This document shows, piece by piece, positions 11,526-20,176 of a stretch of DNA of 28,472 nucleotides (within the stretch, counting starts at the first letter, position 1; each line of letters opens with the position of its first letter). Location: contig JBNGIS010020183.1 of NCBI GenBank assembly GCA_049999725.1, positions 1 to 28,472 on the forward strand, in the 5' to 3' direction. The notes beneath the pieces are model-generated. The model ran no database searches. It was not told where the DNA came from and was given only the letters and a program-made list of their open reading frames with translations. Source of the stretch: Haplomitrium mnioides. Its lineage: Eukaryota > Marchantiophyta > Haplomitriopsida > Calobryales. The position numbers were made by a program, and so were the translations under genes.

Positions 11526-12118
11526 CAACGTGCCATGCATCCTAGTAGGGTTGGAAATCCCAGCATTGAGTTGCAAAAATAACTCCAAATAAAAGCTACA
11601 TTGACAACGTGCAACTATTGTAAGACAAAGTGCTTCCTATACTTACTATGATTCATCATTGAAGTGATTATTAGCAAAATGAATTTTAGTTATTGAAGTT
11701 GCTCACGGATGTATGTGTAGGGTTTTATGCAAATTGTACTTTGCATGTTGTGAGTGCCCTATAGATCTTGCAAGTTGAATTTTCTCATCTTGATAGATTA
11801 TATATTTTTTTCTTATATTCATGCTTATCTAACATTTTAAAATATGTGTCCCTAAAATATAGCCTTGAAAAGAGTAAATTTTGCAAGTCAATTCATTATA
11901 AGTATACAACACATTTGCAATTAGCAATTATAGCTAACATTCACCTTGAGCCCTCATCCAAGATCAATAAGAAAAATGGATTTTCCTTATACTCAAAGTT
12001 GAACTAGGGCAACGGGTTCAACCTCCTATTTTCTTCATAAAATTTGTGCCATTTTGTTGTTTTGTGAGTTTTTTCCAAAAACCAAAAACCATATTTTTAT
12101 TATACCATTGTATAATAG
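11526..12118. other. Sequence 3' of the Helitron, no gene seen
   Basis: AT-rich sequence up to the first assembly gap. The Helitron 3' end should lie here, but I could not single out a convincing GC hairpin followed by CTRR. The short open frame at 11768-12007 resembles nothing I know. Confidence 0.4.
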
Positions 12119-12218
12119 NNNNNNNNNNNNNNNNNNNNNNNNNNNNNNNNNNNNNNNNNNNNNNNNNNNNNNNNNNNNNNNNNNNNNNNNNNNNNNNNNN
12201 NNNNNNNNNNNNNNNNNN
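12119..12218. other. Assembly gap, 100 N
   Basis: A run of exactly 100 N, the usual placeholder for a gap of unknown size. Any open frame reading across it is an artefact. Confidence 0.99.
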
Positions 12219-12327
12219 ATTTTTGTTATGAGGAGTGAAGCGTTGGCAATCCAAGAGCATCAAGTGTGATAGCTAGCATTTTGGAAAAAAATATACCACT
12301 TGTTAAACAAGATGCATCAAGAGAAGA

Positions 12328-12420
12328 AGATTGGTGGAGTAAATCCTATGCAGTCAAAGGATCAAGGAGTGAACCCTATGTGAGCATAGGATCCAAGGCT
12401 CAACCTTATGCACACATAGG
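12328..12420. repeat. Three units of a 30-bp tandem repeat
   Basis: The word AGGATC(C)AAGG marks unit starts at 12358 and 12388, and AGGATT at 12418, spaced exactly 30 bp. A more diverged unit precedes them from about 12328. Each unit carries a short dyad: ACCCTATG, then GTGAG or CACA, then CATAGG. A long frame (12266-12481) runs through it, but its translation is just the repeat and flanks and I do not regard it as a gene. Confidence 0.7.
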
Positions 12421-12481
12421 ATTTAACAAGTTGGTCAAACAGTCAAAAGCTAACTCCTTCTCAAGATTTTCAAAACACTAG

Positions 12482-13260
12482 AACTAACACGCGTATTGGG
12501 CTGGAAAGTTCAACAAAACTTCGTTTCAATCGAACGATGGCTTCTTTTTTGAGATTCCAGAACAAGAAAGACACCTTGAAATCAACTACTTGGCATCAAG
12601 TTATAATTAAAAGAACATTGTGGAGGTTTCTTCATTAGCAACAGATGAAGACGACAAAGTCCAAGGTCTAAATATATATTTTCAAAAGACTAAAAGCATA
12701 AAATTAGATGGTCGGCTCAATTTTGAATGTGATATGCTATCACCATTGACAACACTCAGGCAACAAGTGAATCATACACAAGTTGGAATTCAAACCAAGA
12801 ATGCAAGGTCCTTTGGAAATGGAAATCATTTGGGGGGATTTTCAGATAATCGTTTAGGCAATGATTCAAGCAAAGAGTTTCAATCACTTAATATTTTTTT
12901 GGTGTTATCACCAAGGGCTCCGATTGTCTTAGAAAAGGCATTTCCTTACATTCAAGATTTTGGTGAAGATTCTATTTTGGTTTGGTTGAGTTCTCCTACA
13001 ACTTGAACTTGTTTACCGAGATCAAAAAATCATTTTTAGAGAACAAAAAATATTTCTCATGATGTACAAGATCTTGAAGATAATGCTTTGTCTCCAATGA
13101 CGGGATTCGCATACTGATCCAATCAATCGGCCAAACATAAGAGTTCTTTGTCTAGGCCAAAACCCAAAGGGGTAAATCTTTTACGTGATAATTCATTGTT
13201 GAAAGTCCATAATGACAAGAGATTTATGAAGAAAAAGCTCAATGTGATATTAATTTTAAA
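12482..13260 (+). other. Unassigned sequence ahead of the DUF7869-like relic
   Basis: An open frame at 12620-13006 (128 codons, one start at a non-ATG codon) contains no motif I recognise. Its position upstream of the next relic in the same orientation makes it a candidate N-terminal or 5' part of that gene, which in relatives is variable and often poorly conserved. This is inference only. Confidence 0.3.
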
Positions 13261-13863
13261 ATTGAGAACAATTTCATGTTGCTGAAATAATTGTTTGTTG
13301 TGTGTAAGATAGATTTCTTAAGAGATGTAAGAGAAATATCCTTTCAGCAAAGCATGAAGAATCGAGACATTATGTGGTAGTGGGGAATACCAAGAAAAGA
13401 TTTCAACCTTGACAATCAATTTACTCTGCCTGGCAGTACCATTATATGTACAAGAGCTTTCAAGTCAATATTATCCATTTGGAATGACAGAATCCAAAGA
13501 ACGCAAAATCTCAAGAATGGAAATCCCATAAGCACTTTTGGAAATAGAGAATTATTTGCCAAAGGAGTTTTTGTATGTGAAAGGATGGACAATGTTGTAC
13601 AAGAACACTGTGAAAGAATGCCAACTCACAAAGTTTATAATTTGCTAGATAATTTCACCAAATGGAAAGTTTATGACTACTACACAATTTATTTGAAAGA
13701 AAATAATCTCAATTGCATTCTTAGTTTTTCAAGTTTTACAAAACATTGGGGAACGAATTTTCCAAATGTCAAAATTCCAAAACGTAATAAATTTGTTTTT
13801 TCCGAAATATTTGAAGAAATTAAATCGATGTGGGAGATTTGTTTTGAAGCCCAACAAAGGTAA
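13261..13863 (+). pseudogene. DUF7869-type transposase-like gene, N-terminal part (relic)
   Basis: One frame reads CKIDFLRDVREISF, then (after a stop) FNLDNQFTLPGSTIICTRAF, KSILSI, and later FTKHWGTNFPNVKIPKRNKF. In a widespread plant and animal family of uncharacterised proteins I recall the same order: a C-L-x-D-x-R block, a segment with F.L.G..VC..AF..ILGIS, and then a W...FP.VK.PK..RF..C..C block before the catalytic-looking domain. Stops at 13288 (TAA) and 13378 (TAG, next to a tryptophan) break it. The CxxC cysteines that usually follow the PK..RF block are replaced here by S and F. The family name is from memory and needs a profile search; the continuity with the segments downstream makes the assignment reasonable. 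Confidence 0.55.
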
Positions 13864-14581
13864 AAAAATTGCTTTGGCTTTTGAAATCAAAGGCTATTTT
13901 CATGCTCTTCTTATTTGTTGTTTAAAAGCTTCTTTATTTAGCAAACTTTGAAGAAATAGGGCTTGAAGAACTCATTGGGTGAGAGATGTTCTCTAGAACT
14001 AGCTAGAGTCAAAAGCTAGCCTTAGAGATGTTATTGTTCTTTGTGACCCTATGCGCATATAGGTTTTGTTGTTGTTGATTTGAATTGTGATTGTGCTTAG
14101 AGTCAAAAATAGCATAGAAATTGTTGTTGTTGTTGTTTATAAGAAATTGATGTTGTTTTTTCTGCCTCCTCCTTTTATTGGTTTTTCCTATTGTTTCTTT
14201 GAATCATATGCGCATATAGAGTCAAAAAAAAAAAATGAATTATAGTTCTCGTTTGTAACCCTGCTCATGTAGAGGTTTTGCTTTTCTCTATTTGAATCTC
14301 AAGCGCGTGTAGAGTAAAAGCAAGCCTAGAAGTTGTTAGTGTTGTTTGTTGCTCTAAGCTCACCTAGGTTTTGTTATTGTTGTTTTGAATCTTATGCACA
14401 TTTAGGGTAAAAACAACCCTTCAAATTATTGTTTATCGTTTTGACCTTTTGCACTCAAAAGGTTTCTTAGTATTGGATTGAATATTCTGTAGATATGAAG
14501 TTATCTTTTAAAATTCTTGACATCAAGACATGTTTCACAATTTTTTTTAATATATTTTGGTGTTTTCTGGGTGATGCAATC
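13864..14581. other. Insertion or intron-like stretch splitting the DUF7869-like relic
   Basis: Between the PK..RF block and the DGMD block of the relic there are about 720 bp. They include a few codons in another frame that could still belong to it (KKIALAFEIKGYFHALL at about 13863-13915), the 93-bp tandem array, and T-rich sequence. Whether this is a repeat-expanded intron or a later insertion cannot be told; no clear GT...AG pair stood out. Confidence 0.4.
14035..14465. repeat. About 93-bp tandem repeat, four degenerate units
   Basis: The word GAAT(C)..(T)ATGCGCAT.TAGAGT-like starts at 14082, 14201, 14294 and 14387. The last three are exactly 93 bp apart; the first interval is longer because of an expanded GTTGTTGTT run. 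Each unit has two related halves: GAATCATATGCGCATATAGA-like, and ACCCTATGCGCATATAGGTT-like (14046, 14258, 14352, 14442). The sequence between is rich in GTT triplets. Confidence 0.75.
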
Positions 14582-15428
14582 AAATCTAATTGCCAATTGT
14601 TTCTTCATCATAATTAAAAATTTGAAGAAAGAACAAAACTTGCAAACCATCAAAGAAAATGCTATGTTAATGGTCAAAAACACTTGGGCCTTGTGATCGA
14701 TGGGATGGATAAAAAGAAAAAGACAATTCTACACTTGCCTTCACCACCAAAAAGCATTGATAAAGATTGTTTGGTAGGTGTGCATGCTATTGGTGCATCA
14801 ATATTCAATCATACTCTTTTTTTTATGGTCTTCTTAAACTACATAAACTTGAGAAGTTGCTCCAATTTGACCATTGTAGTACTCAACAAAATACTTTATG
14901 AGTTTCAAAGACCGTTACCTCTCATGTTTTATCTTCAACTAAACAATACAACACGAGAGAATAATAATTCCATTGTATTTAGGTATCTTAGTCTCTTGAT
15001 TGCCAAAAATATTTTCCAAAAAATAAAAGTGGGAATTCTCATGGTCGGCTATACTCATGATCAAATTGTTCAAATGTTCAGCAGATTCTTGAAACATTTG
15101 AAAATTTTGAAGGCTTTTACAATAACAAGTTTTAGAGAGGTGCTACAATTGTCTTATAACTCTAAACCACTAGTAACTCTTTTGATGAAGACTTGGAATT
15201 TCAAGTTGTTTTTGTAACAACGTCCCTTTTGGTTCAAAGACAAATGATATTACCTTCAATCAACAATTCAAGTTCAAGCTTAGTGATTCGAAGGCAAAGA
15301 TTTGGAGCAAAAAGTTTTCAACAAATGAATTTTGGCTACCTCCATATGGTATTTGTCAACTTAAATGTCTACTTGAAGCAGACAAAAGATTTAAGTACAA
15401 TGTTGATACCTTTGAAAGCATATTTTGA
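14582..15428 (+). pseudogene. DUF7869-type, DDE-transposase-like core (relic)
   Basis: Frame two (14582-15217) reads ERTKLANHQRKCYV, then VIDGMDKKKK with aspartates at 14699 and 14708, VGVHAIGASI, SNLTIVVLNKIL, LQLNNTTRENNNS, and ILMVGYTHDQIVQMFSRF. The family pattern as I recall it is IDGMDQ.KT, LQLDN..RENKN and LVGHTHEDID..FSR. So the second conserved Asp is Asn here (residue 87 counted from 14684) and the first His of VGHTH is Tyr. A frameshift near 15215 moves to frame three (15216-15428): FNQQFKFKLSD, IWSKKFSTNEFWLPP, QLKCLLEAD. This matches the HQF, then K.WS....W.P block that closes the domain. The spacing of the acidic residues suggests an RNase H-fold DDE-type enzyme, which is inference. 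Stops at 14615, 15215 and 15426. Confidence 0.65.
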
Positions 15429-15444
15429 AATCAAATGATCTCAA

Positions 15445-15993
15445 AATGAAGCAAAAGAAGTTGACATCGAGAAAGTAGTCTTTGCAATTAAGGACAACAT
15501 AAGTGAGAACTGCTACAAGCTCTTGACAGATTTAGATACTTAGTGGTGGAATGACTTTTTCTTTACCCAACAAGATATTTCAACATTCATTATTGAAAGA
15601 AAAAGACAAGGACTCAAAATAGAAGTCAAATTTCCACATTCACAATGTTCAAACACTTGTAATGATTCTCAAAATGTTGGTGTAGCCTATCAAGTGATGT
15701 TAACCATCTAGACGAAGAGACTCTAGTAGAACATATGCTTTCTACACATCAAGCAATCTATGATTAAGTATTTAAGCTGTAACAAAGAACTTTTTCATAT
15801 CAGACAAGATACAAAAAAAATTGGCAACCTATATGATATGAAAGCCAAAAGATTTATTTGCGTTGTTGCATCATTCAATTCAAAAGGAAAACCATTTTGG
15901 ATTGCTAAAGTTCTCAAAGTTTTGTCATTTGATGAGGAAGAACCTTCAAATCCAAAACAAGTATGTGTTCATTAGTTTGCTTGCGAGGTTGAG
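15445..15993 (+). pseudogene. DUF7869-type gene, C-terminal tail (relic)
   Basis: One frame carries IEKVVFAIKDNISENCYKLL, then T*WWNDFF, in which the TAG at 15541 sits where a tryptophan or similar residue would be. Further on comes FICVVASFNSKGKPFWIAKV and NPKQVCVH*F; that stop at 15973 is TAG where TGG (VHWF) is expected. Full-length relatives end with a small PFWI.KVL...V.VHW domain resembling a BAH or chromo-like fold, which supports one decayed gene from 13261 to here. Other stops at 15709, 15724 and 15727. A separate open frame 16068-16232 (ATG, 54 codons) with an AATAAA at 16257 follows; its relation is unknown. Confidence 0.55.
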
Positions 15994-16067
15994 GATGCAT
16001 TTTTTGGACAATAGATCATGATTCTCTCTTTTATTTTCTTCTTACCCAAAAAAACCAATTGAGAAAA

Positions 16068-16262
16068 ATGACTTTAGCTACCATTAAATCAAATCTATTT
16101 GAAAGACAAAAGGCAATCAATCCTCAAGTGTTTGAAAGAGAATCAATCAACATCATCAACACTAAAGGAGATCGCAAGTATCTTGATGAATCTTCTCAAA
16201 CTGAATTCAAAGAAATCAATATAAGTGACTAAAGTCATTTATGATTCTATCTTTTAAATAAA
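16068..16262 (+). other. Short ATG open frame with downstream AATAAA
   Basis: ATG at 16068 opens 54 codons to TAA at 16230. AATAAA follows at 16257-16262, at a position suitable for a poly(A) signal. The translation (charged, starting MTLATIKSNLFERQ) matches nothing I know. It could be the last, frame-shifted piece of the DUF7869-like relic or chance. Confidence 0.25.
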
Positions 16263-16564
16263 TGCTTCTCAATCATATTGGTTATAATTTACTTTCAACT
16301 TATGTTGTAATTTAAGTTTATATATTTTATTAATTATATGAGTATTTTATTCAAAAAAATTTGTACTGTTGAGACAAATTTATATACAAGCTTGGACTTT
16401 TTAGTGCAAATCAATGCTAAGTGATTCTTATCATCTCTTAATGAAATTTAAGCATAAAATAATAGTGCTTATTTGGTTTTTGAAACATTTTTTGATCCAA
16501 AATATTGCCATATTCTTTTCAACTTGACTATTGCTAGAAGCATTTCATTGTTTTGGCTATTGAA

Positions 16565-17400
16565 TCCTTTAGTTTAGATCTTGGAGGTTGCTAAAGTGTC
16601 TATCCACCTTGACTACTGAATCTTTTGCTAGTATTAACTTTGATGTAAAACTTGAAACCTCTTATATGCTTGGACTCTAATATTGAACTTGGAACCCTTT
16701 GTACTCAAAGACTTCAATCTAGAAATCGGAACCCTACACGTGCCTAGAGAGTTTGTTGTGGAACTCAGAACCTTAAGCGCATCTAGACTCTCATCTAGAA
16801 CTATGAATCCTATAGGCACATAAACTTTGATGCAAATGTGAAAATGTCATATGCGCATAGACTCCAATGCGGAACTGGAAGCCCTTTGCAAGCATAGTCT
16901 TTGTTGCAAAACATAGACTCTGATATAGAACTCAGAACCTTGTCTGTGCATAGACTTTGATATGAAAGTCAAAGCCTTGTTCACGCATAGACTTTAATGC
17001 AAAACTCAAAACCTTTTACGTACAAAGACTATGGTTTAGATTTTGGAACCTTCAACACTCAAAGACTTTGATGTGGAACTCGAAACCCTTTGTTTGTATA
17101 GACTCTTCTCCAAAACTTGGAACACTTTACTTGTTTTGACTTTGATGCAACTTTCTAACCCCATTGCTTGTTTGGTCGCTCCAACCTTTTTAACTTTGAG
17201 TATTGACTCCCTTGCACAATTAGATTTCTGAATTTTAGACATTTTAAATTGTTGAACCCTTGTAAAAAAAACTACTTAATGCTTTGTGTGCATGGATTTT
17301 AATGAAAAGTTGAAATCCTTTTTCTTGCTTGGACTTCAAAATAGAGCTCTAAACTCGACGCAAAGTTTGGATTTTAAAGCTTTATGCCTTGAGACTTCAA
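16565..17400. repeat. 37-bp minisatellite with near-constant phase
   Basis: Unit starts at the CATAGAC-like word fall at 16632, 16669, 16706, (16743), 16782, 16819, 16856, 16893, then 16912, 16949, 16986, 17023, 17060, 17097, 17134 and 17171. Nearly every interval is exactly 37 bp; exceptions are one of 39 and one partial unit of 19. After 17171 the phase slips by 7 bp. A further 37-bp interval is seen between 17291 and 17328. The unit consensus runs CATAGACTTTGATG, then two or three variable bases, AAACTCGGAACC, then a CTTTGYRCG-type end. Sequence identity between units is low, yet length is kept. Open frames on both strands here are repeat translations. Confidence 0.85.
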
Positions 17401-18381
17401 ACCGATTACCTTAACTTATAGCCTCATTGGGCTTTTCTTCAAAATTTATGTTTACTTTTCAAAAAATAAGTTTGTAGTGGCACCATGTCTATGGGCGCAT
17501 GAAGTTTGTACAACAAAAAGTATTTCAAAATGACTTAATTTTTTACATTTGTTTGAAATTTTTGTCTTTTGAATGTATTCTATCCAAAATCCAAGGTTTT
17601 GTGAATACCAAGCAAAAAAATTTGACTTTTTTTGACTTTGAGATTTTCATCACTTTCACAAAAAACTAAGAAGTATCATTCAATTTTGCACACAAATATT
17701 TCATTTTGATCTATCAATCTTGTTGAAACTACCCAAAATAAACCAAAAAAGTTTATGTAATTTTTTTGGGAGGAAAATACCCTCATTTTCTCTGTTTTTT
17801 GAGCTTGAAAATGTCAATTTTTTTTGCCAAAAAAATTAGTTCATGTATTGAGTAGCCTAATTCTAGTTCAAAGTAACCGCTATTTTCATTGGAGGCAGAT
17901 GAAAAAGTAGCAAACCGATCTTGATGTAGCAATATTTTCTTGTACAAAGTGGCAGTTTAATGGATCACTCTAGCCTCTAGGAATCTAAGAGCAATACATG
18001 CTCTTGAATCAAATTGGGTAGGCCTTTGAAGGAAGTCAATTTGATTTTTAGCTGGTAGGAGAGTTCATCGCTTACTAACAACGACTTTGAAACAATCACT
18101 ATAATCCTAGACAGATTCTTTAGCATACATGCGTATGCAAAAAAATTCATCCCAAGCTCTATCAAAGTGGTAGGCTGGTTTGAAACATTCAGAGAAGGCA
18201 TTTTACAAATCAAACCAAGTAAGAGTGACAACAACTTCTCAAAACTACCAGTTGATAGTATCACAATTCAAAGTCATAGGGAACTAAATTTGTAGGATTC
18301 CATCTAGATCACCAATAGTAGAGACAAGTATGAGTAAATAATTAATATAGGTGTTGACATCCACGCAATTCTATTCCATTT
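17401..18381. other. Unassigned AT-rich sequence left of the LTR element
   Basis: No recognised gene. 17450-17860 is T- and A-rich with runs such as TTTTTTGG and AAAAAAA. A plus-strand frame around 18080-18290 reads FETITIILDRFF then HAYAKKFIPSSIKVVGWF with few stops and looks protein-like, but I cannot assign it. The minus-strand frame over the same bases (17977-18264) is likewise unassigned. Confidence 0.35.
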
Positions 18382-18386
18382 GATAA
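18382..18386. repeat. Target-site duplication GATAA, left copy
   Basis: GATAA directly precedes the LTR start TGTCATAGCA. The same five bases follow the right LTR end at 26662-26666. Five bp is the size expected for Ty3/gypsy integrases. Confidence 0.9.
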
Positions 18387-19685
18387 TGTCATAGCACATC
18401 AGTGGCACTCCAACCCCCCAAAAACACACCCAAAGATCGAACCGCGCAAGATCTATATAGAAATTTGCTCTTAAACCACTTTTATCGACTTTCCAGATTC
18501 TTTAGAGAGTTCTGAAACTGCACTCTTGTCAACTCAGATGTGGACCTCTCTCCACTCTAGGTCTGACTACCTTTTCCTCCACAAAACCAAACACATAAAC
18601 TACTACTACTTACTATAATATAACAAAAGCCAAGAATTACTCAAACTGCATGACTGACACTTCTAAGATAAGAAAGCTATTGTACAAACTAATTTTAAAC
18701 TTGAGCTAGCTCAAAGATATTCACAAGCAACCAGTTACCCAACTTGCAAGGAATTCTTAGACCAACACTCAAGTGCCTACCTTCATTACAACATCTCACT
18801 TCCCTCAAACTAGATACTTAGGCCACTCCAACCCAATATATCCCAGAGCTTGATGCTGAGAACTCAGCTATGGAATGATCGTCCTAATCTCACATCCAAC
18901 TGTTGTTCCTCCAACCACCCACTACTTTGTTTGTTTGTTGAAATGACCACCTATTCCATAGGCACACACAATCATGAGCACTTCTTGCTCTACTACAACC
19001 CACCAACCAGTATCCACTGACTGATTGACCACAGAAGGTTCTCTCTTTAAAAATTTAACAATCACATAACAGAACAGAACTTAAAGCAGAATTGATTTGC
19101 CACTAAACCTCCCACAGATTTACAACCTGAAACTTAGAACCCAGGCCCACCAGCAAGACACACTCAAGCAACTCCTGACATGCACTCCTCTAATGGTACC
19201 TGACTGATTTCTTCAATTGCAAACCTGCAAAACATTCACCAACCAACTCAAACTGCAAATCCTTGTTCCTTCCTCAAATTGCTCCTTTTGAATCTGCAAT
19301 CAACAACCATAAGCAGGGGACCTCACAGACCTGGATCTCATGAATTTTACTTGAAGCACACCTGTACAATGAGACAATCCACAGAACAAGAGCTCGCCAA
19401 TTGGCTTATACCCCCTGTCCTGCTCAACTGACAATAACAGTCATTCTAATTCCAATTCAAACTAACTTGCTTCTCTACACGCTAACTTCTTTACACTAAG
19501 TTTAAAATAAGAACTAACAACTCACAGGCTGTTCTTACACTAAGTAACACTCTTTCACTAACTTACGCGGACTTCACTCGCCATAAGAACAAATTACTAA
19601 CGATTTTTCTTATACTAATTCCAAAGTTTCACTAACTCTTCCGCTTCAAGTTCAAACTTTTCAAATTCTGCAGAGTAGTCGTTTC

Positions 19686-19785
19686 NNNNNNNNNNNNNNN
19701 NNNNNNNNNNNNNNNNNNNNNNNNNNNNNNNNNNNNNNNNNNNNNNNNNNNNNNNNNNNNNNNNNNNNNNNNNNNNNNNNNNNNN
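19686..19785. other. Assembly gap, 100 N, inside the left LTR
   Basis: Exactly 100 N. The 54 bp before it (19632-19685) and the 54 bp after it (19786-19839) are the same LTR segment with four differences. The right LTR has that segment once (24308-24361). The real gap is probably negative in length, that is, two overlapping contig ends. Confidence 0.95.
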
Positions 19786-19997
19786 CTAACTCTTCCACTT
19801 CAAGTTCGAACTTTTCAAATTCCGCAGAGTAGACGTTTCACCTTTTTTGAGCTTTTGAACTTTCAGTTCGACTTCCTCACCAAAACCGTAATAAATCACT
19901 AATTCGTCTTTTAACTTCTCTCCTCACGCACCTTTCCTTTTCACGCAAAACACTGATAAGTTGTCGTTTCGCTTCATTGCCATTTTGCCAATCATCT

Positions 19998-20176
19998 CCT
20001 CGGAAAGCAACCTTCCTAACCGGTGCTCCCCTCTTTGTAATCCCCGTCGGAACCATTTAAACCGGGGATTCCACTTCGGATCCCCACACGGACATTCAAC
20101 GTAAACCCTCTTAACCGGGGTGTCCCACCTCGGAAAACAAATCGGAACCCTCTTAACTGGGGTTCCCCACATTGGA
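19998..20176 (-). promoter_or_regulatory. Array of four GGAACC/TTAACCGGGG repeats inside the LTR
   Basis: The phrase TCGGAACC, TTAACCGGGG, then TCCCAC.TCGGA is repeated with the AACCGG core at 20018, 20060, 20113 and 20155 (spacing 42, 53, 42). A related copy lies at about 21019-21065 (CACTTGGGAAGG, CGGAACCAACTTAAGTGGG, CTCCCCACTTATGAAGG). Equivalent sites are at about 24528-24712 and 25555-25608 in the right LTR, and about 288-345 in copy C. Repeats in the upstream part of an LTR often bind host transcription factors; that role is inference here. Confidence 0.6.

Noticed and set aside
11526-12010. A Helitron 3' end near CCTAGTAGG at about 11540.
   Set aside because: A CTAG-like word is present, but no convincing hairpin just before it; such words are common by chance.
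12018-12269. Open frames spanning the first N run.
   Set aside because: They exist only because N was read through; the gap length is arbitrary.
16565-17400. CRISPR-like array because of the constant 37-bp spacing.
   Set aside because: The whole unit is a diverged repeat with no conserved-repeat and unique-spacer pattern, and the DNA is from a plant.
18460-18480. CTATATAG near the left LTR edge as the element's TATA box.
   Set aside because: It lies only about 70 bp from the LTR end, leaving almost no room for R and U5; it may simply be a conserved word.
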